Positions 51,654 to 60,196 of a DNA stretch of 64,000 nucleotides are shown here, in pieces. This stretch comes from Paenibacillus aceris (lineage in GTDB: Bacteria > Bacillota > Bacilli > Paenibacillales > NBRC-103111), in assembly GCF_017874035.1 (NCBI RefSeq), contig NZ_JAGGKV010000008.1, forward strand, positions 186,001 through 250,000, read 5' to 3'. A program made the position numbers and the translations under genes. Position 1 is the stretch's first letter, and each line of letters begins with the position of its first letter. The notes under the pieces were generated by a model. It was not told the origin of the DNA, made no database searches, and saw only the letters and a list, made by a program, of their open reading frames with translations.

Positions 51654-52600
51654 TTACGGTCTTCCTGCCCTTCGTAGTACACAAGCGATTTTGAGAATTT
51701 AAAGAAAATCCAAGTGAACAATAAGATGATTATAAACAGCATGACCGCACTTGCGCTTGAGGTTCCAAAATTAGAGAATTGAAACCCTTCTCTGAACAAA
51801 TACAAGACATACAAGTAGCTCGCCTTATTCGGACCCCCTTGCGTCATGACATACGGTTGAACGAACGTTTGAAAAGCGTTAATAAACCCGATTACCGTAT
51901 TGAAAAAGATAATGGAAGAACTCATCGGAACCGTGATGTAAAACAATTTCTGAAAACTGTTACCTCCATCCACTTCGAAGGCTTCATACAGATGAGAGGG
52001 AATATTCTGAAGTCCGGCTAGAAAAATAACGATCATGTTCCCCGTCGTCCATAGACTGATTAAAATTAATGTAGGAATTACGGTTGCGTCGGAAGACAGC
52101 CATAACGAAGTTGGTAAATGAAACGTTTCAAGTAAATAATTGACAATACCAAAGTTCGGCTGCAATAACCATAACCAAATGATGGAGGATGCTGCGAGCG
52201 GAATAATAACAGGCAAATAAAATATGGCACGGAAAATGGTTCGTCCTCTTATTTTCATATTTAACAAAATAGCAATGAAAAATGAGAATATGATCCCAGC
52301 CGGCACGCTAAGCATGACATAATAAAAAGTTGCCTTGACTGCCGGATAATAGAAAGCATCTTTGCCTGAAAGCAAATGAATATAATTATCGAACCCGACA
52401 AACTGCGGAGCTGAGACTATATTATATTTGGTAAAACTGAGATACACCGTATATAACACAGGACCAATTACAAATATAAGAAACCCTAGCAATACAGGTG
52501 AAGCAAACAAAAGTCCGCTGATCAGTTCCCGATAAACTCTTTTCTTGACCATTTTTTTTGATTCCGTGATGATTTCTTTTTGTTCAACACCAATCTCCAT
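51650..52600 (-). CDS. Sugar ABC transporter permease (MalF/UgpA type)
   Basis: About 316 residues with six helices: SGLLFASPVLLGFLIFVIGPVLYTVYLSFT near the start and an EAA loop NIPSHLYEAFEVDGGNSFQKLFYITVP (LYEAFEVDGG). The preferred start is ATG at 52600 with AGGAGAG six bases upstream, rather than the longer frame from 52639. A perfect stem-loop separates it from the binding-protein gene. Confidence 0.9.
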   Translation of the reverse strand: MEIGVEQKEIITESKKMVKKRVYRELISGLLFASPVLLGFLIFVIGPVLYTVYLSFTKYNIVSAPQFVGFDNYIHLLSGKDAFYYPAVKATFYYVMLSVPAGIIFSFFIAILLNMKIRGRTIFRAIFYLPVIIPLAASSIIWLWLLQPNFGIVNYLLETFHLPTSLWLSSDATVIPTLILISLWTTGNMIVIFLAGLQNIPSHLYEAFEVDGGNSFQKLFYITVPMSSSIIFFNTVIGFINAFQTFVQPYVMTQGGPNKASYLYVLYLFREGFQFSNFGTSSASAVMLFIIILLFTWIFFKFSKSLVYYEGQEDRK

Positions 52601-52626
52601 TGCGATCTCTCCTGCATTCATTTGTA

Positions 52627-52660
52627 GATTAGCCGACAATGTCAGATATGCCGGCTAATC
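52627..52660 (-). other. Intra-operon stem-loop between binding protein and permease genes
   Basis: GATTAGCCG (52627-52635) and CGGCTAATC (52652-52660) are perfect complements. Such hairpins behind binding-protein genes commonly protect the upstream message, giving excess binding protein over permease. Confidence 0.62.
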
Positions 52661-52694
52661 ATATATCCCACGCTCTGATATCGTAAAGCTGTGA

Positions 52695-54137
52695 TTAGTT
52701 TGAACCAAATCTACCTTTTATCTCTGCTTGAACTTTCGGTGCCAAATCTTTTAGCGCTTTTTCTGCTGTCGTTTTACCCAACCAAACCGGATCAAGTGCA
52801 GAGAATGTCATATCAGTGACTTTGCCGAAATTCATCAAATAATAGCCAGGACTTGCTACTCCATTTTTCAACAAGTTATTCATAAAGGCATCTTTGAAAC
52901 CTTCAGGGTGTGCAGGATTATTTTCCGCCCATTGTGCAACCAGTGCAGGATCCGTATACCATTTTTTCATAGTAGGCATCCACAGACCGTCTTTGTACAA
53001 ATCTATTGCACCGGCTGGATCTGCTAAAAATTTGGTCAGCATCCATGTTTCTTCCAGATGCTTCGTAGATTTATAAATAACGCTTTCACCGCTAATACCC
53101 ATGGCAATGCTTTGTTTCATCTTCGGCAATGCGCCGATACCATAGTTTACTTTTGCCGCTCCAAGATCAAGATTAATCCATTGTCCATGCATACTCATGG
53201 CGACAATTTTAGATTGAAGGGCAACAGCCTGGGAAGGAATGGATTTCATTTGGGTTGGGGACGGCGCAACATGATATTTATTGATTAAATCAGCGAGTCT
53301 TTGAACCGCTTCAACCGCTTCCGGTTGGTCGAGCGCGAACGTTTTGCCATCTTTCGAAATGATATCGCCGCCGTTATTGACGACTTGCGCCATAATTGGC
53401 CCCCACCAGCTTTCGAATGATACACCGAATTGTTTGATGTTATTTGCATCAAAACTCGGGTCAGCCGCATTTTTACCATTTTTATCGAGCGTTAATTTTT
53501 GAGCTACGGCTATGAATTGATCCCAAGTCCATGCATTTTCAGCTTTTGCAGGCGGTACTTCTACTTTTGCCTCTGCAAATAAATCTTTATTGTAGAAAAT
53601 GGCAAATGACTCCGCTGCTGTACTTATCGCATATGTATAATTGGGTTTCGTGCCGTTGAACCATATATAATCGAGGAAATCTGATTTTTTAATTTCTTTA
53701 TCATTGGCAAACAGATCGTTGAAGTTGACAAACTTCTCTTCATTTTGCCAGGCTTCCCCTAACTCCGAGTGCATATAGCCAGCATCCGGCGCTTCATTAC
53801 CGGCAACCATAGCCGTGATTTTCGCGTCATAATCCGATTCCGGGATGAACACAGGATCGACAGTAATCCATGGATATTTCTGCGTGAATTTTTTCGTTGC
53901 ATTCTCAATTGCTGTTTTTTCTTGAGGACTTCCCCAATATGTATACTTTAATTTGACGGGGTCCTTTTTGGCCTCCGGTGATGCAGCTGCTTCTTTGCTT
54001 GGTTGAGGCAAAGATGTTCCCGCTGGTGATACCGCCGCCTCTTTGGTACTCGTACTGGTCGTACACCCCGTAAGAGTTATCATGGATGCGAATAAAACAA
54101 CGAGAGATCGTTTCATCATTCTTTTTTTCTGTAGCAA
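52695..54137 (-). CDS. Extracellular sugar-binding lipoprotein
   Basis: About 480 residues. A lipoprotein signal ends at SMITLTGCTTS, followed by a Ser/Ala/Pro/Lys-rich linker and a family 1 binding-protein body (LKYTYWGSPQEKTAIENATKKF, MVAGNEAPDAGYMHSELG, FGVSFESWWGPI). It would capture arabinosaccharides for the two permeases. The best start is TTG at 54137 with GGAGG eight bases upstream. A cre-like sequence lies about 65 bases upstream. The ligand is inferred from the neighbouring enzymes. Confidence 0.88.
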   Translation of the reverse strand: MLQKKRMMKRSLVVLFASMITLTGCTTSTSTKEAAVSPAGTSLPQPSKEAAASPEAKKDPVKLKYTYWGSPQEKTAIENATKKFTQKYPWITVDPVFIPESDYDAKITAMVAGNEAPDAGYMHSELGEAWQNEEKFVNFNDLFANDKEIKKSDFLDYIWFNGTKPNYTYAISTAAESFAIFYNKDLFAEAKVEVPPAKAENAWTWDQFIAVAQKLTLDKNGKNAADPSFDANNIKQFGVSFESWWGPIMAQVVNNGGDIISKDGKTFALDQPEAVEAVQRLADLINKYHVAPSPTQMKSIPSQAVALQSKIVAMSMHGQWINLDLGAAKVNYGIGALPKMKQSIAMGISGESVIYKSTKHLEETWMLTKFLADPAGAIDLYKDGLWMPTMKKWYTDPALVAQWAENNPAHPEGFKDAFMNNLLKNGVASPGYYLMNFGKVTDMTFSALDPVWLGKTTAEKALKDLAPKVQAEIKGRFGSN

Positions 54138-54201
54138 TTTGCTTTCCTCCCTTATCACTCTAAGTTCTTCATAAGGTTTAACTTATGTAATTACAATATA
54201 A

Positions 54202-54215
54202 CGAATGCGCTTACA
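54202..54215 (-). promoter_or_regulatory. Possible cre site upstream of the binding-protein operon
   Basis: The minus-strand sequence TGTAAGCGCATTCG matches the CcpA consensus except at two positions. It lies in the 144-base gap before the transporter-glycosidase operon, where a promoter is expected. Confidence 0.42.
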
Positions 54216-54281
54216 TCTTGATATTCGAAAGTTTTTGGTTTAGTGGATTATTCTTATATTTTCATCATAAATGACTCTACG

Positions 54282-56117
54282 CTAAAAAATGTCCACATTG
54301 CTCTCATGAATCCCATAAGGAAACACGATATGAACGCTCGTGCCGCTACCTACTTGGGAATCAAAGGTTATTCCGTACTCTTGACCGAACAAAAGCTTAA
54401 TCCGTTTATCAATATTACTAATCCCTACATGGTCCGAATCACTGTCCATAATCTTCTTCATTTGTACATCGCTAATGCCCTTTCCATTATCCTGTACAGT
54501 AAAATATACGTTCGTGTCACTTTTCCACCCGACAATACGAAGTATCCCGCCTTTTTCCAGCGACTCAAATCCGTGAATAATCGCATTTTCGATGATCGGC
54601 TGAAGAAATAGTTTAGGTACCGTACAATTGTCTAACGCGGGATCTATTTCATATTGAACGCCAAAAATACCCTCATAGCGAGTGCTCATGATATGCAAAT
54701 AGCCTTTCAACCATTTCATATCCTCTAAAAGGGGAACGACTTCTTTTTTATTATGTACGGTATACTCAAGCATCGTGGATAAGCTAATAATCATACGGCT
54801 AATTTCGTCCTGATTTTTGTCGATCGCCATCCAATTGATTATATTTAACGTGTTATAAAGAAAATGTGGGTTCAGCTGCAGGTTCAAGGCCATGATTTCC
54901 GCCTCTTTTTCCCTTAATTTCACCTCATAATTCTCAGTTATCAATTGTTGTATTTTTTCGTTCATTTGATTAAATTTACTGAATAAAAAGCCGAACTCCT
55001 TGTCCGATACGACGGGGATTTTGGTTGTGAACTTCCCAATTCCAATCAAATGGGTAGCAACTAACAATTTTTTGATCGGATTCGTTAACCAGCCTGAAAG
55101 GAAATAGGCGATAATGATCGACAAAATCATTAGAAATATACTCAGATATAGCGTATAGGTTCGGAGGTTCGACAAATTGACTATCAATTGATCATATGGT
55201 ACGAAAGCGGCCGTCATCCAACCGGTTGTTTGCATCCTGTCAAAACAGACCAGCATTTTTCTTCCGGCAATCGTACTGATCAACGATCCGCTGTTTTTCA
55301 AAGCAGCATCTTTAAACCAAGCTGAATCTGCATAGGATTTGATATGATTGGACTGCGAAGGCGAGATTACTCTTCCTTCCGGAGATAATACATAGGTATA
55401 CGCCCCGGTCACAGGCAGGCTATCGGCAAACACACTATTAAACATGGCTGCTTTCACATTAATTAACAGAACAGGTCTTTCAATACTTTCATCCATGTAA
55501 TGGATGGATCCGTTTTGGAAATACGTACTGTTGATCGTGCGAGCCGCAGCAAATAAACTGTACTCCTCATTCTTCAGTATTTCGCCGCTTTTCACAATTT
55601 GAGACACTTCGTAATTTGGAATCCAAACGAGTCCTCCTTCTGATTGCTTTGCTTCTTGATACACGCTGGAATCCATTACTTTTTCTTGTGAAATGGATAC
55701 ATTTGTACTGCCGAAGGTGTAATAGCTGGTTAATAGATTTGCGGAAAAAATATCTCCGTTTTCAATAAAATATTGATTTAAAATCTCCTTAATTCGCTTG
55801 TCACTTTGGATTAATTGCATGTCGTCATCTTTATCCATTGCATTCAAAAGCGTATACAATTCGACATTAGAAATCGTGGACAATGTACTTTCTTGTAATT
55901 TGTAAAGCCGGTTATCAATGATCTGATTATCTTTTTTGACAATTTCATAGATATGTTTACTGGCATTTTCCAGAATGATTTGCGAACTGGTGCTGTAATA
56001 TTTTAAACCGATCACGATAGACGGGACTGTTATAAGTAAAATATAGGAGATTGTTAATTTGTCTCTAAACCTGAGCTTATTCATCAATCTGCCTAGGAAT
56101 TTAATTCTTGACCTCAC
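54282..56117 (-). CDS. YesM-type sensor histidine kinase
   Basis: The 611-residue kinase has a first membrane helix (ISYILLITVPSIVIGLKYY, about 24-42), a large extracellular Cache-type sensor (about 45-310), a second helix (YTLYLSIFLMILSIIIAYFL), a HAMP region, the His_kinase motif LNLQLNPHFLYNTLNIINW (phospho-His) and an HATPase domain with VQDNGKGISD. Such kinases sense extracellular saccharides or binding proteins. It is 19 bases downstream of its response regulator. The GTG at 56117 is kept as the start; an ATG at 56084 is an alternative with a weak site. Confidence 0.9.
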   Translation of the reverse strand: MRSRIKFLGRLMNKLRFRDKLTISYILLITVPSIVIGLKYYSTSSQIILENASKHIYEIVKKDNQIIDNRLYKLQESTLSTISNVELYTLLNAMDKDDDMQLIQSDKRIKEILNQYFIENGDIFSANLLTSYYTFGSTNVSISQEKVMDSSVYQEAKQSEGGLVWIPNYEVSQIVKSGEILKNEEYSLFAAARTINSTYFQNGSIHYMDESIERPVLLINVKAAMFNSVFADSLPVTGAYTYVLSPEGRVISPSQSNHIKSYADSAWFKDAALKNSGSLISTIAGRKMLVCFDRMQTTGWMTAAFVPYDQLIVNLSNLRTYTLYLSIFLMILSIIIAYFLSGWLTNPIKKLLVATHLIGIGKFTTKIPVVSDKEFGFLFSKFNQMNEKIQQLITENYEVKLREKEAEIMALNLQLNPHFLYNTLNIINWMAIDKNQDEISRMIISLSTMLEYTVHNKKEVVPLLEDMKWLKGYLHIMSTRYEGIFGVQYEIDPALDNCTVPKLFLQPIIENAIIHGFESLEKGGILRIVGWKSDTNVYFTVQDNGKGISDVQMKKIMDSDSDHVGISNIDKRIKLLFGQEYGITFDSQVGSGTSVHIVFPYGIHESNVDIF

Positions 56118-56136
56118 TTTACATCAACTCGCTTTA

Positions 56137-57747
56137 TTATTTTTTCGCGCTGGACATGTTCAACGCTATTCTTCGGTATTCCTCAGGCGTTACCCCGAAT
56201 TCCTTTTTAAATACGCGATTGAAATATTTGGTATCTTTAAATCCGATTAATTTGGATATCTCATAAATTTTGAAATCAGACTCTTCCAGAAACTCTTTTC
56301 CTTTTCTTAACCGTGTTCGAAGCAAGTATTGGCTGAACGAGATGCCCGTATTTACTTTGAAATAATGACTAAAGTAACTCGTATTAAAATAAAACTTGCT
56401 GGCCATGGATTCCAAAAAGAGATCTTCAGCATAATTTTCTTCGATAAATTGCAAACATGTCTTGATGATCATTTCTTTTTTCCAATTTCGAGTATTTAAA
56501 ATGTTGTCAATCATGTCATTCAGCATCTCACTTACGGTATCTCTCATCGTTAAAAAGAATGTACTATTTTTCATCGTGTCTTCGGTTTTTCTTAATAATT
56601 CTTTATAATAATCTTCTAACATAACATCTTTGAAATGATGAACCACGTGCAACATAATGCGCAGAATAAATTCTTTAAAGGAATCCGGCAGCGGGAGCCC
56701 ATGGCTAATCTGTTTGTCGAAAATGGTATGAATCAGGCGGATAGCTTTGGATTTATCGGATTCCCGAACTGCATCCAGCAGCTCCTCTTCTTCTCGATAT
56801 TTCGTTAGCAGTTTTTCACTTGCTGCTGGGATAATATCATCTAAAGCAATTATAATAGCGCTTCCAAGGAAAAATTGATACGACAATGCCCGTTTTGCAT
56901 CTGCAAACGACTTGTTTACTTGTCGAATAACGTCCTCACATTCCGTTCCTAGCGCCATTGTGATGTCCAAATCGAATTCTTTCATTTCCCGAATGCACAA
57001 TCCCATTTTATCAAGAGTTTCTGTCGAACGAATGTCGCATGCACTTGTAGAGACCACTGTAACAAGAATGCTTCTCCGATCCTCCAAAAAAAAGGAAATC
57101 GATTGGGATGAAGCCCCTAGAGCTCGTTCGACATTTTCCTTAACCAGCTGTCTCGTCTGGAATTCATCGGTCCTATACGTAGATTTTAAAGAATTGATCT
57201 CTGTTAACAGTACCGTGCCTTTATTGATAAGAGGAAGTAATTTCTGCACCTCTAATAAGCTATTTCCTTCTAAATGTCCCAGAACCCACTGGTTCATCAA
57301 ATGATCGTTGTAAATTGGAAGTGTTTTATTTAGCTTCGTAATCGTATATTCATTTTCTTGCAGCTGGGTTTGATTCGCCAACATAGCTTTTTCAATTTTA
57401 TCCAATGTATTGTCCATCGTTGCAATATCAATGGGTTTGAGTAAATATTCGCAGACACCTAGACTTATTGCTTTTTGAGCATATTCAAATTGCCTGTACC
57501 CGCTAAGAATGACGAGGATTGGTGGTTTATCATAGGACTCAAGTCGTTCTAAAAGCTGTAACCCGTCCATTTGGGGCATTCGAATATCGCTAAACACAAT
57601 GTCAATCTTATGGTCTGCCATAATAATAAGCGCATCGTTCCCGTTTTTTGCCTTAAATACTTGATAGTTCGGTTTTAACTTACTGATCAGGTTCGCAAGA
57701 CCATCCCTATGCCTGGGCTCATCATCTACAATTAAAAGATTGTACAT
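56137..57747 (-). CDS. YesN-type response regulator with AraC DNA-binding domain
   Basis: The 536-residue regulator has a receiver domain (DDEPRHRDGL at 8-17; phosphoacceptor Asp in DIVFSDIRMPQMDG, near residue 55; Lys in LLKPID), a long middle region, and a C-terminal AraC double HTH (FLESMASKFYFNTSYFSHYFKVNTG and IGFKDTKYFNRVFKKEFGVTPEEYR; YFSHYFK and YFNRVFKKEFG are diagnostic). It would activate the binding protein-permease-glycosidase operon when its YesM partner senses substrate. Confidence 0.92.
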   Translation of the reverse strand: MYNLLIVDDEPRHRDGLANLISKLKPNYQVFKAKNGNDALIIMADHKIDIVFSDIRMPQMDGLQLLERLESYDKPPILVILSGYRQFEYAQKAISLGVCEYLLKPIDIATMDNTLDKIEKAMLANQTQLQENEYTITKLNKTLPIYNDHLMNQWVLGHLEGNSLLEVQKLLPLINKGTVLLTEINSLKSTYRTDEFQTRQLVKENVERALGASSQSISFFLEDRRSILVTVVSTSACDIRSTETLDKMGLCIREMKEFDLDITMALGTECEDVIRQVNKSFADAKRALSYQFFLGSAIIIALDDIIPAASEKLLTKYREEEELLDAVRESDKSKAIRLIHTIFDKQISHGLPLPDSFKEFILRIMLHVVHHFKDVMLEDYYKELLRKTEDTMKNSTFFLTMRDTVSEMLNDMIDNILNTRNWKKEMIIKTCLQFIEENYAEDLFLESMASKFYFNTSYFSHYFKVNTGISFSQYLLRTRLRKGKEFLEESDFKIYEISKLIGFKDTKYFNRVFKKEFGVTPEEYRRIALNMSSAKK

Positions 57748-58171
57748 AGAACTACCCCCCCATTTCTATATTTCATACCATAGGAAAACTCAAACATATT
57801 CGCTGTCAGCAACAATTTCACCAAAAAGATGACACTTCCTGCTAATAAATTGACATTCGACAAAGGTTCCTTTGAATATGCAAATTGCTACAAAAACCCC
57901 TTCGATGTGCACTGGAGTTCATAAATCTACTTTAACTTTAAATGGAAAAAGCTCTGAGGAGGTGGGAACGGTTAGATAGGGTTCGTGCTTGGGCAGCGAT
58001 TATAGCATTTGCATGTTTTATGACTTCTTTGGCGCTACAGGTAGTTGGGAAATGATGTGTGATGGCATCGGATTCACCCCATAAGTGTCCAATTCCTCCG
58101 ACTATGGGATATTCTTGAAGGAGACATGCTATACTTGATGAAGTATATAAGGAATTCAGGAGGGCTTTTCT
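57748..58171. other. Intergenic region with a possible MFS gene remnant
   Basis: These 424 bases must contain the promoter of the YesN/YesM operon (minus strand) and of the VOC gene (plus strand). Apart from a short frame at 57942-58055 that looks like a transporter N-terminus, I see no gene. A TATACT -10-like box lies at 58130-58135, 37 bases before the VOC start, without a well-placed -35. Confidence 0.45.
57942..58055 (+). pseudogene. Possible remnant of a transporter N-terminus
   Basis: A 37-codon frame begins with a basic stretch (EKALRRWERLDRVR) followed by a hydrophobic helix (AWAAIIAFACFMTSLALQVVG), a pattern seen at the start of MFS transporters, and then stops at TGA with nothing similar downstream. 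No ribosome site precedes it. It may be a decayed fragment or chance. Confidence 0.25.
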
Positions 58172-58621
58172 ATGGTCAACAACCGTTCTGTACCCGCCAA
58201 TATTGTGCTGCCCCACATCTACTATGATAACGTTGAAACTTCGCTGAACTGGCTAACCGCGACATTCGGTTTCAGAGAGTATTACCGTTTCGAACAGCCG
58301 GACGGACAGCTCCATGGCGCGCTCTTGCACCTTGATAGTGCTTGGGTAATGCTCAAAAATTCGAATCCAAGCCAGATAAGCCCTGCCAAACTCGGATATT
58401 CTACACAAACCCTCATGATATTCGTTGAGGACATCGACTTGCATTATGAGCGGACAAAATTGGCTGGCGCCAACATTGTAGAGGCTCTCAATGAAACGGA
58501 ATACGGCGAACGGCATTACGTGGTACAAGACATTGAAGGACACCATTGGATGTTTTCTAAGCACGTTAGAGACGTTAGCCCTGATGAATGGGGCGCGGTG
58601 ATCGCTTCCTCCAGCATGTAA
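58172..58621 (+). CDS. VOC (glyoxalase/bleomycin resistance) family protein
   Basis: The 149-residue protein has the paired beta-alpha-beta-beta-beta layout of the vicinal oxygen chelate fold: IVLPHIYYDNVETSLNWLTATFGF at the start, HGALLHLDSAWVML, FVEDIDLHYERTKLAGA and RHYVVQDIEGHHWMFSKHV at the end. Members bind a metal and act as lyases, dioxygenases or drug-binding proteins; the PhnB-like subfamily fits best. The substrate is unknown. AGGAGGG lies upstream of the ATG and a perfect terminator overlaps the stop. Confidence 0.85.
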   Translation: MVNNRSVPANIVLPHIYYDNVETSLNWLTATFGFREYYRFEQPDGQLHGALLHLDSAWVMLKNSNPSQISPAKLGYSTQTLMIFVEDIDLHYERTKLAGANIVEALNETEYGERHYVVQDIEGHHWMFSKHVRDVSPDEWGAVIASSSM

Positions 58622-58648
58622 AAAAACTCTCCGATTGGAGAGTTTTTT
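58621..58648 (+). terminator. Terminator of the VOC gene
   Basis: A perfect 12-bp stem AAAAAACTCTCC/GGAGAGTTTTTT with GATT loop starts at the last base of the stop codon. Confidence 0.9.
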
Positions 58649-58682
58649 ATGGGAGATTATGTTGGCTGCGAAGATTAACGCT

Positions 58683-58908
58683 AACTTGACGGTGAATGCG
58701 AAGAACAAAGACCAACGATTTAGCTTTGTTTTTCACCGTTAAAGTTGCTGAACTCCTAACCAGGCGTGAGTTAACGCTGAAAAACGACTCTAACTCCTCC
58801 ACTCGAGCCCAAACCCCAACCTTTGCATCAAGGTAACGTTGTTTTACAACGTTACCTTGTCTGCCGATGCGCAGCCCAACACTTTAGCGTTGATTATCAA
58901 CGTTAAAG
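58683..58908. repeat. Cluster of four palindromic elements sharing an AACGTTA-like core
   Basis: Between convergent genes lie four inverted repeats: an imperfect long one (AACTTGACGGTGAA at 58683 with TTCACCGTTAAAGTT at 58732-58746, inner AACAAAG/CTTTGTT); GAGTTA/TAACTC (58768-58796); a perfect 12-bp stem AAGGTAACGTTG/CAACGTTACCTT (58830-58841 with 58847-58858); and CTTTAGCGTTGAT/ATCAACGTTAAAG (58882-58894 with 58896-58908). There is no gene in this 313-base gap. Confidence 0.7.
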
Positions 58909-58934
58909 CAGCTTCACTCCAATCATCTAATTGG

Positions 58935-59249
58935 TTAAGCGATTAATTTCAACCCAACTGCTGCGCTTAATACCATGCCGATGAACACAATCCGTTTCCA
59001 ATCCTTGGATTCCCCATAGAACAGCATCCCGACGATAGCGCCGCCAACCGTTCCAATCCCAGTCCACACTGCGTAAGAGGTACCCATCGGCAAAGTTTTC
59101 ATAGCCAAGCTCAATAACCCGAAACTCATGACAATCCCTACGATGAAAAGGCTAAACGACCGGATGCTTTTCGCCTTATTAATCTGGTTCATACCCACAA
59201 CGCCTACGACTTCAAACATCCCGGCAAAGACAAGAAAAATCCAACCCAT
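58935..59249 (-). CDS. SMR-family transporter subunit (second cassette)
   Basis: The 104-residue protein has four membrane helices, helix-1 Glu in FAGMFEVVGVVGMNQ (Glu13) and the helix-3 motif TSYAVWTGIGTVGGAIVG. It shares its first base with the last base of the upstream partner's stop codon, so they are coupled and probably form a heterodimer. It is paralogous to the pair at 32.1-32.8 kb and downstream of a different TetR gene. Confidence 0.88.
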   Translation of the reverse strand: MGWIFLVFAGMFEVVGVVGMNQINKAKSIRSFSLFIVGIVMSFGLLSLAMKTLPMGTSYAVWTGIGTVGGAIVGMLFYGESKDWKRIVFIGMVLSAAVGLKLIA

Positions 59250-59590
59250 TAGACGGCAGCTCCTTTCGTAGTATTCTCTTTCGTCACAAATTTCAATCCA
59301 AATACACCGGATAAAAGAAGTAGAATAAGGAATACTTTAAGAAATCTAAATGGTTCTCCGAACAACAGCATTTCCACCAATACGGTTCCCGCTGTCCCCA
59401 TGCCGGTAAAAACTGCATACACGGTCCCCACCGGCAGCTTGGTCGAAGCGCTAATGACAAGATGAAAAGAGATATACATCGCGATGATCGTGCCTATCCA
59501 CGTCAAGGTCGTGTCCGAATGTTTTAATCCTGTGACCCAAATAACTTCAAAAAAAGCGCCAATAAATATATAAATCCAATTCCGATTCAT
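59249..59590 (-). CDS. SMR-family transporter subunit (second cassette, first of pair)
   Basis: The 113-residue protein has four helices, the essential Glu in IGAFFEVIWVTGLKH (Glu14) and GTVYAVFTGMGTAGTVLVE. The tail is short and polar. It begins 21 bases after the TetR stop, so regulator and transporter are one transcript, unlike the first cassette, where a 100-base gap with an operator separates them. Confidence 0.88.
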   Translation of the reverse strand: MNRNWIYIFIGAFFEVIWVTGLKHSDTTLTWIGTIIAMYISFHLVISASTKLPVGTVYAVFTGMGTAGTVLVEMLLFGEPFRFLKVFLILLLLSGVFGLKFVTKENTTKGAAV

Positions 59591-59611
59591 GTTGTCAATC
59601 CTCCTGCTGAT

Positions 59612-60196
59612 TTACTTTTTGATGCCACGCCAATAGACGAACCAGGAAGCTTCAATCCTTTTCAGCGATAGCTCGGCTCCTCCGAATAGCAATTCTACGA
59701 ACATGCCGTCCAGTACAGCGAGAAAAGCAACTGTCGCCACTTCACTGCTAACATCAGGACTAATGCTCCCTTCAGCAATTGCTTGATCGAATACCGAAAT
59801 TAACATCGTTTTAAGCGTATCTAAATAGCGATAACCTTCTTTGACAATTACCTCATAAAGATGGGAAGGCGGGAAAAAAGCTACCCGCAAGAAAAATTTA
59901 GTGTTATCGTCTTTTTCATAACAATCTTGATACTGAATAAGGAAGCCATACAGAAGCTGGTCAATTGCACGATCTCTATAGCGATCAAGATAATCCACAG
60001 CAAAATTTATTTCCTTCGCCGTAACATGATCAAACAGTTCAAGGAAGAGATCATCTTTCCCTTTGAAATGAGTATAAATGGATTGCTTTTTGATGCCTAC
60101 TTCCGCTGCGATGTCAGCCAGCGATGCGCCTTCATATCCGTTTTTGGCGAACTGTTTGAGCGCAATCTCTTTAATCCGATCTGCAGTCACTTTCAT
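59612..60196 (-). CDS. TetR family repressor of the second SMR pair
   Basis: About 194 residues. The helix-turn-helix is ASLADIAAEVGIKKQSIYTHFKGKDDLF (about 24-51; SLADIAAEVG and SIYTHFKGKDDL are diagnostic); the rest is an all-helical ligand domain. Two ATG codons (60199, 60196) and a GTG (60190) are possible starts; GGAAGG is three bases from the second ATG and nine from the GTG, so the exact start is uncertain. A near-perfect 30-bp palindrome covers the start region, implying autorepression. Confidence 0.86.
   Translation of the reverse strand: MKVTADRIKEIALKQFAKNGYEGASLADIAAEVGIKKQSIYTHFKGKDDLFLELFDHVTAKEINFAVDYLDRYRDRAIDQLLYGFLIQYQDCYEKDDNTKFFLRVAFFPPSHLYEVIVKEGYRYLDTLKTMLISVFDQAIAEGSISPDVSSEVATVAFLAVLDGMFVELLFGGAELSLKRIEASWFVYWRGIKK

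Noticed and set aside
57938..58216. Minus-strand 92-codon frame in the gap before the VOC gene
   Set aside because: No recognisable motif, no ribosome site, and it overlaps the start of the VOC gene.
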